Shown here: in pieces, positions 51,722 through 62,113 of the stretch
Numbering within the stretch: position 1 is the stretch's first letter
Layout of the letters: every line of letters begins with the position of its first letter
Assembly (NCBI GenBank): GCA_036897445.1
Contig: JAYMTL010000022.1
Span: 1-64,000, forward strand
DNA: 64,000 nucleotides
Direction of reading: 5' to 3'
DNA from: Pelargonium tetragonum
Taxonomy: Eukaryota; Streptophyta; Magnoliopsida; Geraniales; Geraniaceae
The notes under the pieces: model-generated
Told to the model about the DNA's origin: nothing
Database searches by the model: none
What the model saw: only the letters and a program-made list of their open reading frames with translations
Position numbers and translations under genes: made by a program

Positions 51722-52314
51722 AATTTATTTAAAGGGTTTCCGTTTCTAAGGTTATCAAAGGATCCCTTCGTTTATGTATGTAAGAGACCTTCTTAGCCTG
51801 TTGTTTTCAGTTAGCTAGTTTTCTTTGTGCCGTGAAAGGGTTTAAGAGATTCATACAAGGCTAAAGAGCTAAAGAAAGGTTGAGTTTCCGGTAAATGAGC
51901 TGCTGTTGGTCTCACTCCGTTTTTTAGTCTCCAAGTATTTACCACCATTCTGGGTGCTAGAGAGTAAACCTGTGAAAGGGGCTTGATTAGGAATACAGCA
52001 GAAATAGAAATGTTGTCTTTTTTCTTAAGGCTCAATTTGAGAAGGGGAGGCCCGATAGTAAGCTTAAGAGAGTTTCTTAACTATAATAAATAAGAAAAAG
52101 AAAGAGCTTTGAGTTTGAGAGTAAGAAGGTTTCTTAGTTATTATAGAGTGTTGAAGTTTGTACTAAAAGAGATATTGAGTCTTAGGTATAGCTCTCAGGT
52201 TGATAAGGGACCTTTTTTAGGAGCGAGCCAAGGGTGGTATATTCAAAGTTGCTACTAAAGAGGTCGAGCAGAGTATCAAAACTTAGGATAAAGGAATCTC
52301 GTGCCAGTGACTTT

Positions 52315-52342
52315 GGCAGGATTCTTTTTGATTTGTACCCCT
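52315..52342 (+). repeat. MR4 repeat, copy 2
   Basis: Begins GGCAGGATTCTTTTTGA, with four differences from 51694-51721, about 620 bases away in the same orientation. Confidence 0.55.
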
Positions 52343-52745
52343 CTGGGGTCTCTTTCACTTTGACTGATGAGAGGGTTTTCCTAGCTAGTCTGAACTAATC
52401 ACCAAGCAAGAATTTTTATAGGATTAGAGTGCTTAGTCTTATTCTGGTAAAGTCTGCTTGAGTCAAGAATGGAGGCTGCGAAGCAGGAAAGGGAGAGATC
52501 CAAGGCTTTTAAGAAGAAGGAGTTTCTGAATGAATTCAATAAAGATATAGGAAAGATAAGGAAAAAGGTCTTGAGAATTTGGATTACGAAAACTAGCTAT
52601 CTATAAAGGCGAATAAGGTAGATCTAGCAAGCTTGGCAGGGTATGACTAAGAAATTGAAGCCTTTCTTTAAAGTCTAAATCAGTGGAAGTCATAGAAAAA
52701 GCTATAGGTTTGACTATACTGAATTTGTGGAGCAAGTTCAAACAA

Positions 52746-52783
52746 AAGGGTTCAGGACATATAGAAGGGTTCAGGACATATAG
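52746..52783 (+). repeat. 19-base perfect tandem duplication
   Basis: The unit AAGGGTTCAGGACATATAG occurs twice, head to tail and without mismatch. Perfect identity suggests a recent slippage or repair event. Confidence 0.95.
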
Positions 52784-52827
52784 GAGGTACCCGGGTGTCA
52801 GAAAACGGGTTTCAATTTAAGGTTCTA

Positions 52828-52898
52828 TTACAGCAAGTCGGAATCTCGGGTTTCTTGTAGAAGATTGGAGCTAAAACTTGGAAGAGTGAACATGAAAT
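52828..52898 (-). repeat. MR1 dispersed repeat, inverted copy
   Basis: The reverse complement matches copy 1 at 26 of 28 positions (52828-52855 against 26426-26453) and copy 2 over an exact 19 bases (52880-52898 against 30844-30862). The words between are in the same order. It is the clearest proof that the pyrimidine-rich and purine-rich blocks are opposite orientations of one sequence class. Confidence 0.75.
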
Positions 52899-53160
52899 GC
52901 ATGGAATGGAAATGAGGTTCGTTTTGCTTTCTTGAAAGAACTCTTAAGGGTCCTAGGTTTCAGGAAGAGCTTTTTTACTAACTAATAAGAACTTACCAGT
53001 AAGCAGATATCCTAGGTTTCTCGGCACTTTAGAAGCTGGTTTAGGTATACCTTTTGAGAACTGCTAGAAAGAGTCCTTTCCTCCAAGGGTCAATCCCTGG
53101 GTTTCTTTTACCGTGAAGGGGTTTATCGATAGGGAGGATATCCTAGACAATAATACAAAT

Positions 53161-55180
53161 AAAAAAGCTATTCTCTTTTTACCCTAAAACCCATTAAACT
53201 GTAAAATTGTCCTATAAAAAACACCCGTACCAAAACTAATTGACTAATTTATATTATACTTATATTAGCTTCTTTATATAGTATAGAAATAGAATAAAGC
53301 TCCTATATCTATACTATAGTCTAAAGTTCCAATAAGAAAGAAGATCAAGTATACAGTTGAGGAATCCTACAAGAGTCATTCGAATGAATTATAGATCGCA
53401 CCCCGCAAAGGTAACAACAGGACTTTCCTTGTTTAGTCTCATAGAGTGTGTCAAGTCCTTTTTCTTTTAGGAAGCGCACCCCTGTATTGACCTAGCATTT
53501 CAAAAGCCTTTTGTTTTGGCGGAACTGGCGAACCAAACCCTCGTTATTAAGATGTGAGGTATAGGGTTCTATAGTAATCTCTTAAATAAGAAGGGACCTA
53601 AGTTTTATAAGAGTCAAAATAAAGTTGGGAGTCCCGCGGGATTAGAATCCAAGTATTTCGCCATTCTGCGCTTTGGTTAAAGTTCCGGTAAAGTAAATAA
53701 AAGAAAGTTTAGGCTTTCTTTTTAGTTTAGTTATTGCTATTCCTGTATTCGAGAAAGAAAAACCAATTTACGGCAAAGAAAGAGTGAAGTATAGGGCTAA
53801 AGTTTTGTGTTTCCTGTTCGATTTCTATGGGTATTTTATAAAGAGACTGGCATACAAATATACAGGGGGCCCAGTAAATTGAAAGTAAGGTAGCACTTCT
53901 TTATGTTCATGTTCATCAAATTCCTTTTTTTATTAGCTTAACTAGAAGGGTTATACCTCAGGTCTTTGTAAGTAAGTCTACTGAATCAAAAGAGCTACTT
54001 GATAGGTTGCAATAGGAAGTGTTTTTACAAAGAATGTTGTGCCGGATATTCCAGGTTTTCCGGAGAGTTACTAGTCTTGATTTGATCTTTTCTAGAATGC
54101 TAGGAGTTTGAAAGTGAATAAAATCAGATTATCCTAGGTATAGAACTGAGTTTTTGATACTCGTAATAAAGCGGAGTTTTTGCTTGTGCATATGTCTAAC
54201 TGAATTCACACAGGGTTCGCAAGGTTGAATCTAGAATCTCTTTTGAAACACCAGGGTCTCTACTCGCAGTAAGAAAGAGGTTTCCCTATGAAAAATCTTT
54301 GAGTTGTAAAAGGGGCAGCCGAGGTATAGAGGATTTTGGCACTTCTAGTTTGATTTTTCGGATAGTCAAATAGAAAGTCTAACTTCAAAAGCGATATCTC
54401 CGAGGAAGTTTATTTAAACATCTTTGAGAGCTCTCTAAATTCCTAATTTGTGTTTAGTGAGTTTTAGTAAATAAAAAGAAGCGGGCTTGCTTTGGGACTT
54501 TCCCTGCTCTTTGATTTCAAAGACAAGAGGGGCCCTTAGCTCTTCTCAAGTTTTATCCTATAAGGGGACTCAAGCTTTTTCAATTGTGTTGGTAAGTTCC
54601 TATTTAGAGTCGTAATTCCAGTCTTTTTCTGGGTTAGAGGTACTATTCTATTCATAAAGGAAAAAGGATGTGCTACAAGGAACCCCTAGAAGATTTTACT
54701 AAGAGGAAGGTTTGATTTTCTATTTTACTATTCCAGTACTTCAATTTTCTATATTCCGGATTGGGGCTACCAGAAGAGGAGGGACTCCTTATAAGATCAC
54801 TCTTTTCTTGTTTTATTTACTCAATTATACATTATAAAGTTTTCAGACTAACGAAAGAGAGTAAGGATTGCAGCAAACAAAGTCCAACTTATTCTAAAGT
54901 CTTTACCTAAGGTTGGATATTTATGACCTTTTGAGTCCTATATTTTCTTTTTTGCTTGTAAAAACTAGACTGGGTTCTATTTCATTTTTAGAGGCTCTTC
55001 CTTTTTTTTTTTTAAGAATCTTACTTGGAAACTGAGAACCTAAGTTTAGGTTAAAATAGCTTACTATTTGCTCTTAATGTAAAGTAAAAGCAAAGAATTT
55101 TCTATTTCTATATGAGTCTCACCTGCTGGAAACGGGATTATCTACTTATTCATTCCCGCAAGAAAGCGTGAGGATTCCTG
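53161..55180. other. Gene-free mixed spacer
   Basis: It starts with an AT-rich patch (53160-53340), then purine-leaning sequence and background. A run of 12 T lies at 55002-55013. No gene or RNA is seen. Confidence 0.45.
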
Positions 55181-55426
55181 TAAAAAGGATTGACTTAGGC
55201 TTCAGATACAAGAGCGCGCCGCCTCCTTAACCTCTAGCTACCAATAAGGATATGCTTTGAAATAGTCTAAGGCAATTTTGACCTTTTTTGTATACGTTAC
55301 TCAGATCAGATTAGAAGCAACAAGAACCAATTCCCTTTTTTCTAATTCAAACTTTGCGGGAGTGGAATAGATAGGAAGGACTTCCCTTGTGTTTGATACC
55401 TGCTTTTACTAGTTACTAGAAATTCC

Positions 55427-55612
55427 TTAGATTCGTTTCCTTAGGAATCCGGGACTACTAGTAAGGGGAATCCGATCACCAACAAAGATTTTCACTTTGA
55501 CTTTGTCACCTTCTTTCTTATGAGCTTGACTCTTACGGAGCTGAGTACCTGTCTTATAACCCATCCTTGTAGCTTTAAGGTTACTCTTTTTTGCTATCTT
55601 AGGAGCTAGACC
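55427..55612 (-). other. Lysine-rich open frame (61 codons)
   Basis: A stop-to-stop frame whose first ATG is at codon 17. The peptide includes GLAPKIAKKSN, RMGYKTGTQLRKSQ and HKKEGDKVKVKIFVGDR, so it is basic and has a beta-strand-like KVKVKIFV run. It looks more protein-like than most frames here, but I know no family with this string. KTGT and GIAKRK words recur in minus-strand sequence near 63060-63110, and GIAARRTPLTLQKAGLA is encoded near 59700-59790, hinting at a shared ancestor. The neighbouring sequence is out of frame, so it is at best a relic. Confidence 0.35.
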
Positions 55613-56071
55613 TCAGGTCTTATTCTTGTAGCTAGTAGTTACTTTCTTTTAGGCTAAGGAAGCCCTTTATTCTCTTCTACTAGTATTACCTTCAAATTCT
55701 ATATATAGTTAGTAAAAGACATTTAGATAGTATAGACCTTTTAGGATCCCTCTAGTCCCAGGTGTTACTGACACAGGAGGGTACAAACTTAGATTTAGAA
55801 AGGGTGACTCTTTATCGCAAACAAAAAGACTTGAGTCTGAGCTCTCTAACTAAACTCCCAAAAACCTCTACTACTAGAAACTTTTGAAAGTAGTACAAAT
55901 AGGGCCTTAAAAAACTTTCATTTCAAATCCAGGAATAAAAGAGTATGCATTTCAAGTAAAAGCTTCCCTTCCTAAAAAGTGAGTTTCTCCTCTTGAGAGC
56001 CGTTTTTATCAAAAAAGTAGGATGACTCTATATGCGAAAGTCCTACTCTTTTTTCACTTTCAAAACTATAA

Positions 56072-56081
56072 GGGGGGGGGG
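56072..56081 (+). repeat. Run of ten G
   Basis: Ten consecutive G in an AT-rich region. This is rare by composition, may be a replication or sequencing length-error site, and could join a quadruplex only with other G runs, which are absent close by. Confidence 0.9.
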
Positions 56082-56331
56082 TAGTCAATTCGTGAATACC
56101 TCCTGCTCCTACAAGGCCTTCCCCTCCTGATAAGCTCCCTAGCTGAGGAGTATACTCTATAATACAAACTAACTGCAACATAACAAGAACACAAGCTCCT
56201 AGACTTTTATATACCTAAGATCTATGTCTTCCATTACTCTTATATAACAAAGAGAACAATAAAGAATGCCTATTTCAAAGCTATTAAAGTAAACAAGCTC
56301 CACTCCAAGTCCAAGAGCTCACTATCTATAA

Positions 56332-56454
56332 TATAAGGAAAGCTTCCCGAGTACTGCACCTTCTTCTACAGCTCCCGTTGTGCCTCCTTCTCCTGTTAAT
56401 AAGAAAACAAATAAAAAGTCATATAATAAGTCAAAGAAATCCATAATTCAATAA
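56332..56454 (+). other. Pro/Ser/Ala- to Lys-rich open frame (40 codons)
   Basis: A stop-bounded frame without ATG. It reads APSSTAPVVPPSPVNKK and then a basic tail. SPVN followed by K/R recurs in reading frames near 28896 and, weaker, at 27489-27611. Low-complexity Pro/Ser linkers of this sort occur in many proteins, so no family can be assigned. Confidence 0.3.
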
Positions 56455-56640
56455 AAAGAAAGACAAACAAGTAAGAATATGCTATTGGTTGGTATAGCGT
56501 TATCCTGTCTACTCAAGGAACTATAAGACAAGACACCTCCTTCTCTTCGTTTCAGCCGTTAAGGTAGACTACTTCTTATTGGTATTAGGTTCGTACCCTC
56601 GGATAAGCTCCATAACACAACGAGGAAGATACCTGAACCT
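56383..56640 (+). repeat. C family, long copy B
   Basis: Words in order are CCTCCTTCTCCTGTTAATAA, a lysine-codon-rich stretch, GTTGGTATAGCGTTATCC, GGAACTAT, CTTCTCTTCGTTTCAGCC, AGGTTCGTACCCTC (56587-56600), GATAAGCTCCATAACACA and GAGGAAGATACC. The same order is seen in copy A (28080-28290), with single words at 25373, 27227 and 27737. Confidence 0.55.
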
Positions 56641-56720
56641 ATAAAGCTAAGGCTAAGCCATTAATCTTTCTATTTCAGTGAGCTGACTCGAACCCTGAAG
56701 TTCCTTTTCTTTACAGAATT

Positions 56721-58160
56721 GATTGAACATTTACAAAAGTTATCTCTCAGCTAATTACAAGTTATCTATTTTGAGATTCATCTCTTTTGATTTACAGTTT
56801 CATTTTATAAGCTCTTGTTAAATGTCTACTCGAGAGGAATTTCTTAGACTTTTTTTAGTATAGGGGCAATCCTACCTTTTTGAAAGCCATAGTCAATCCC
56901 AAATATAGACCTAGTTTACCTTCGAGAATTCTTATAATCCCAGGTCAAGCAAGGACCCTCAGCAAAGTACCTAAACCACTAGGATTTCTTAAGGATTCTT
57001 CCTACTTTCAGCCCCGAATTTCAATTTTATCTTATCCCCTATCACGCCTTTCTTAAAAGAACCGAGCACTTCGTTAATAAAGGGCTTTGACTTTGTTTAT
57101 TATATTCTTCTTTTAATGACTTTTGAACCACAAGACTCCAAAAGAAGAAGGAATTTAGATACATCCGTACTTGAGTCAGATAAATAGAAGTTATATGATA
57201 TGAGTCGTATAAGATAAGGAGAGAAAACAGAGACTAGTTGCGCGCTTAAAGTTTCAAGAAAGCATAATAAATAGGAAGCCTTATCGGATATTCTATACTA
57301 AAAACTAAAGTTTTCCTAATAGACTTGAATTTACTTACTCTGGGATAACTTTTCTAAAGGGGAACCCCTTTAGTCCGCTACCTTCCACTCTTGTGAGTCA
57401 CTCCTTACTTACTCTTGAATAGATTAGGGTCCTCTATTTTTTTCTAGTTTACCTGCATACTTACAAAAAAGAAACCCGAGCCTAAAAGCTAAAATCCCCT
57501 TTTCCGTACGTACAACCAAGGGGGTATAAGGTACACGGGCTTCCCAGAGATGTAAAAGCTATAAAGTACTTCTACTAGGAGGTTGTAATAGTCAAAATCA
57601 AGAAGACTTTGGAAATAAAAGAGTAGAATTGCTTCGTTATTAGAGTAACTTAGGATAAAAAAAGGGCTCCGCTTAGTCCGTGTTTCTGGTGTTGCTGCTT
57701 TTTTGAAAATTTATACCTGGCAAGTAATTCGGGATTAAGAATCATTAAATGTTACAGAGATAGACGATATAACCAAGTGGGCTCGGGCACAAACCTTAAT
57801 TTAGATTTAGATATTAAATGAAAGATGGAATATAAGTCTTAGTTAAAGCTCCCCAATCCCCATATTCTTCTAGGTGGGGTCCTTAATAACATCACTTTTG
57901 TGATGGGTAAATAAGCTATAAACATAGGTTTTGGTCTTAAGCTAAGTAGTTAGGAAGAAAGAAAAAGAACCCTATAGGTAAATTAATTAATAACTAGTAA
58001 ATCTATATACAAAATACAAAGTACTTTATAACTACCTCCTTATTAGAAAGCCCGGTACAATTTAGAAGTTAAGGAGTTGGTAAATTCTAGTCTATTAGGA
58101 AAGGTAGGTTTGCAGGTTCCCTTATTTAGGATTCTTTATTTACGAAGATAGTCAAAACCA
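56721..58160. other. Gene-free spacer with MR5 copy 2
   Basis: Pyrimidine-leaning to about 57100, then AT-rich background. MR5 copy 2 closes the stretch. No gene is seen. Confidence 0.45.
58047..58141 (+). repeat. MR5 dispersed repeat, copy 2
   Basis: It shares 24 identical bases (58118-58141) with 30005-30028 and two upstream words in the same order. Similarity ends abruptly after the 24-base core. Confidence 0.65.
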
Positions 58161-59640
58161 AGAGGGATTCTTTGTCCCGTATTTTCCAATTAAGAAGTCT
58201 AGAATTGAGAGCTTTTTAACTAATAAAGGCAAGATTTATCTTGTTGGTAAAAAAAGGGAAGATTCTAAATTAAGTGGGGAATCTCTTTCTTTTCTTAAAA
58301 AAAAATCAGTATTGTTTCCTGGTTCGTAAGTAAGGTCCATTCATTTACAGAAAGCCTTAACAACTAGGAATTAGCAAAGCCCAGAGCAAATAAGTGTTAG
58401 AAAAAATCCCTAGATATTTAAGCTAGGGGTAGCCTGCGGGAGTTTGACTAACAATCTAACAATAAGGAATTCAAAGTCTTGGAAATATAGAAGAGCCCTA
58501 GAAAAGGTTTCTCTCGTTCTAGTTAAAGACAGGTAATTGAAAGTATAGTAGATTAGTAGCTTCTAAAAACCTGGAAGGAAATATCTAAAAGAAGAGGAAT
58601 TAGCTTTGAAATAAGTTATCCAAAAAGCTTTTTTTAGTCGAGTGGAAGAGGCCCGTAAGCAAAGAGTTCTTTACTTTTTTAATTCCATTTTTTCCTTAGT
58701 TAGGTGTCCTTAGTTCTCGTTTTTAAGCAGATATTCTTTTAGATTGACTTTTTCAGAATTCCTAGGATTTCCCTGACTTCTCTTTAGGAACCCATAACCA
58801 AAAAATTCTTTCGTTCCTGAACTATAAGAATGAACTCTTTGTTTTAGTTTAGCTTTTAGGAGTTATCCTAAGAATTTTGTCCCTTTATCCTTTTTACGGG
58901 TTAGGAATTCTTTAATCTTTTGGAGCTCCTTTTATAGTCTAGTGGATTTTTTGCTTCTTTTGACTTTACTGAAATTAGTTCTTTTAGATTCTTGAGATTC
59001 CGAGTGTTTTGTAGTTTCTTTTCCTTAGGATACTTTAGTTTAGGAAAGAACTCTCTAACCACTATCTTATAATTCTTGTCTTTGTAGTATTCTTATCTTA
59101 GCTTGAGGGAATGCTATCCTTCTAGAGTTTAGGTATTTACTCAACTCTCTGAAGCTCTTTTGACATTTTTGACTAAGCTATTATGATGGATCGCAGGAGT
59201 CTATATGGCTTTAACAGGTTTAAGTACTCCGAAAATCTTTGGATAGCCAGTAGAAAATTTTCTTACTTTCTTTGAGAGTAGATTCCTAAGATTATGCTCT
59301 TCTTATCCTTATCCCTAGGAGTAATTCTAAGAGTTCTACTGGAGTTTAGGGAAGTAGCTCTCTCCTGTGGGATTGCGGGTGTTGCTAAGATAAGAGGAGT
59401 TAATGAATTGTTCTCTAAAGAAGGGAAACCCTAGTTTAAGCCTTGGGAAAGATTTGACTTTCTCTAGGGTTGAATGTACAACCAGGGTAGAGGATTCTAA
59501 GACAGAAAAAATCTTCCTGTATTCTGTACACGCGAAGGAGTTTAAGAAAGAATTGCCTTTGTTTTATTTGCTTTGAAAAAAACTAAAGAATTCTGATCTA
59601 AATAGGCAGGGGTCACTTCTAAGAATAGGTTGAGCGAAAG
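58161..59640. other. Purine-leaning to mixed block
   Basis: G/A/T-rich plus strand with GGAATCC, GGTTTC and TTAGGA words, resembling 50201-53160 in texture. I did not find a clear MR copy by eye. No gene is seen. Confidence 0.4.
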
Positions 59641-60360
59641 GTTTTCTACTATATAGAATAAGTCACCAACTTTACTGGATTCTTTTTGACTTTCTTTTTT
59701 CTTAAATGACTAACTTTTGTAGCTAAATGAATAGCTAGACCCGCTTTTTGAAGAGTAAGAGGAGTTCTTCTAGCAGCTATACCTATCTTGTTGGAAGCTA
59801 GACTTGTTGTATTATTCGTAGTATGGTTATGGGTCTTCTACTAACCAGTGCTCTGTGATAGCTTCTTTTAGGTTGCTAGGTAGTTTCTTAGGGTAGTCTA
59901 GGATTCCTCTTGTCTTCTGGTATCGTTCAAAGCAAAGAGGATAGAAACCCTAGAGATATAGGATAGTGTCCGTGTTACCAACTGCAGGGGACCAAAGGAG
60001 GTTAGTGTTATATAATTTCAGGATAGTACAAAGATAAGACTTTATAAAACCCAGCTATTGATTTACTTTCTTATTTTATGAGCTTTCTGACTTTGACTTA
60101 CTCTTTCTTGTTTCTTTGCTTTTTGTATCTTGTATCTTTCTATTCCTTGTATTTGATTAACCAGGAGAAAGTAACAGTATAAGGAGGGACAGAAGCAGTA
60201 GCAAGAGCTTGACTCTTCTTCTTTTTTTAGAAGTAGGAGTTCTTGTCTTATTCTATCTACAAGAGAGTACTATATAGTAAGATAAGGTATATACCTCCCT
60301 GTACTATGCCTTTATCGATATTGAGGGGTTGAGCCTTAAGGATATAGTAGCTAGCCTCTT
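59641..60360. other. C-like block, coding-like on the minus strand
   Basis: On the minus strand the sequence is rich in AAA/AAG/GCT codons, as in the other C blocks. It holds an open frame at 59649-59837. Plus-strand words such as AGCAGCTATACCTATCTTGT resemble TAAGCTGTACCTGTCTTG near 63092. Confidence 0.4.
59649..59837 (-). other. Basic open frame without ATG (62 codons)
   Basis: Stop-bounded frame rich in T, A, L and K, including ASNKIGIAARRTPLTLQKAG and a KKKVKK tail. It has no start codon and no recognised family. It resembles the other C-block frames in composition and in the G-I-A-x-R/K-R word. A gene is unlikely; a relic or biased sequence is more plausible. Confidence 0.25.
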
Positions 60361-60391
60361 CTTATTGACCCACCTATTTTCTTTTGGCTCT

Positions 60392-60456
60392 CTTTCAAAA
60401 TCCCTGTCTCGTGAAGCACCTTAACATATCAACTGACTGACTGCAGGAAAAACCCA
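60392..60456 (+). repeat. MR2 dispersed repeat, copy 3
   Basis: The first 24 bases differ at two positions from 11097-11120. The end word AGGAAAAACCCA matches the inverted copy at 50369-50432. Confidence 0.65.
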
Positions 60457-60968
60457 GAATTCTGAGTCTACTTTCTACTTAAAAACCTAAAGCCGAACCT
60501 ACTTCAACGAAACCCCTGCGCTGTCCAATTAAGGAAAACTCCAGATTTAAGACTAAGAAACTCCCTTAATTTGAAACTTTGAACCTACTCAACTTCAATT
60601 TATGGAACACACTACGTTTTACTTTGGAAAACTCTTTCTTCTTATAAGCTTATCAGCCTCGGATCTTTCCCTTTCCTTACCTCCATTCTTGACTCAAACA
60701 GCTACCTCTTTCCTCCCCTTTTGAATTTAGAAACCTTTTATTCACTTCACTGTATCGATCGGGAAAAAGCAGCCTTTCACTTGAAATCCCTAGGAAGGCC
60801 CCTCCTTTGAAACTTTGAAAGCAAATTTGACCCTCGCTGTTTTACCTTATTATACTTTTTGCGTTCTATTTAAGACATTTCCTTTTATAGCTACCCTTTT
60901 CTTATCTTAACAAGAGCCTACTCTTTAATTACCCTTTATTTAAGAGCAACTACTTAAACAAAGAATTT

Positions 60969-61007
60969 CCAGTCAAAGCGAGCAAAGGAATACGGATTCG
61001 ATAGAAC
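60969..61007 (+). repeat. MR3 dispersed repeat, copy 3
   Basis: CCAGTCAAAGC followed by AGGAATACGGATTCGATAG. Both words occur in the same order at 26877-26923, with 7 rather than 14 bases between them. Confidence 0.6.
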
Positions 61008-61998
61008 ACAGCTACTGTTTATATCCAGAATGTCCTTTATCTCGTGGTTAGGTACCAATTCATTCTTACCCCGTTTACCAGCAGAATTGACTCTCTTTCT
61101 TTTGAATGGCTTGTTTCTTTCTTTTTATAGAATAGAGATTCGCTTCTTGGAACCTCTTATACTAATAGAACGCCGGTAAATCCTTGACTTCTCTTACTAC
61201 AATCCCAAGAAACTCACTGCTCCTCTGACTGACTATCCTCTTTAAACTCTTTCTAACTAATAAACTTATTGCCTCCTTCCGTGTACTACTAAAAAAAGGT
61301 CTTTATCCGGGGGGCTCTCCCAGTCAATACGGACATGCACTTACTATGAGAGAGAAGACTTACAAAGCTATAAAGAGCTTGTGGAAGAGCACTAAGGATA
61401 ATAAAGGACACTTGCTAGGAAGAAAATGTAGGTTTTTTTTTGAAAAGGCATCTAATGTCTAAAGCACTATAAATAAAAGAGTAAAAGGCTAGCCAACTCG
61501 TGAAAAATCTAACTTTATTGAATGAGGCATAATTTGAAAAGAGTTCTCGTACAGGATTGGTAATTCAGTGTCTATAGGAAAATTTTTGTAGAATCATAGG
61601 AAAGTTATATGCCATATATAAGTTTCATTATATATGTTTACGCTGGAATAAAAAAAGAGTAATACTAGTAAATACCAAATTACTCACTCTTAACTAGACT
61701 AGATAAGTCACTAATAAGACTGTAATACAATACACCTAAGGCATCTCTATGGAATACATATTTACCTCAATACATTCTCTTTCTTTCCTAACAAAAGGAT
61801 TTCGCTAGTAACTAGCTGCTCCTTCCTAAATCCCTTATCCATTTACAAAAACAGGAATCTCCCTTAATAAAACATGTCTAGTTCTAAAGAAGGGTTTTTA
61901 TACATAGGTATAGCTCAGAAGAGGAGAGAGGTGTGAAGGTTAAGACTAAGACATTAAGTCAAGAAGAGTTTATAAAGTAAGTCGGTATACTCAATACA

Positions 61999-62016
61999 CT
62001 ATTAATTACATTACCT
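61999..62016 (+). repeat. CTATTAATTACATTACCT motif, copy 3
   Basis: Exact 18-mer followed by ACCTTTCGGG, which recalls the CCTC.CTTCGG word of C-family copies. It lies about 100 bases upstream of a lysine-rich frame, in the same general position as in the 28 kb block. Confidence 0.6.
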
Positions 62017-62113
62017 ACCTTTCGGGTGCCTGACTAACTAAGGAAATCCCTATGAAATTAACAGGCTTCTTGTCTCTAGCCCACAATAAGTAGAGCTGGA
62101 ATAAAAAGGAAAC

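Larger units (their letters stand above)
50201..53160. other. Purine-rich block with inverted MR copies
   Basis: The plus strand is G/A-rich (GGGTTTCC, AAGAAG, GAGAAG words), the mirror image of the pyrimidine-rich blocks. It carries inverted copies of MR2 (50369-50432) and MR1 (52828-52898), two MR4 copies and a 19-base tandem duplication. No gene is recognised. Confidence 0.5.
55181..56720. other. C-family block with opposed reading frames
   Basis: This block holds a lysine-rich open frame on the minus strand (55427-55612), a Pro/Ser- to Lys-rich frame on the plus strand (56332-56454), a ten-G run (56072-56081) and C-family copy B (56383-56640). No intact known gene is seen. Confidence 0.5.
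60361..61420. other. Pyrimidine-rich block with MR2 and MR3
   Basis: C/T-rich on the plus strand. It contains MR2 copy 3 (60392-60456) and MR3 copy 3 (60969-61007). Open frames are short and no gene is recognised. Confidence 0.45.

Noticed and set aside
56686-56710. CTGACTCGAACCCTGAAG as a minus-strand tRNA 3' half
   Set aside because: The T stem pairs only partly and no other arms are found.
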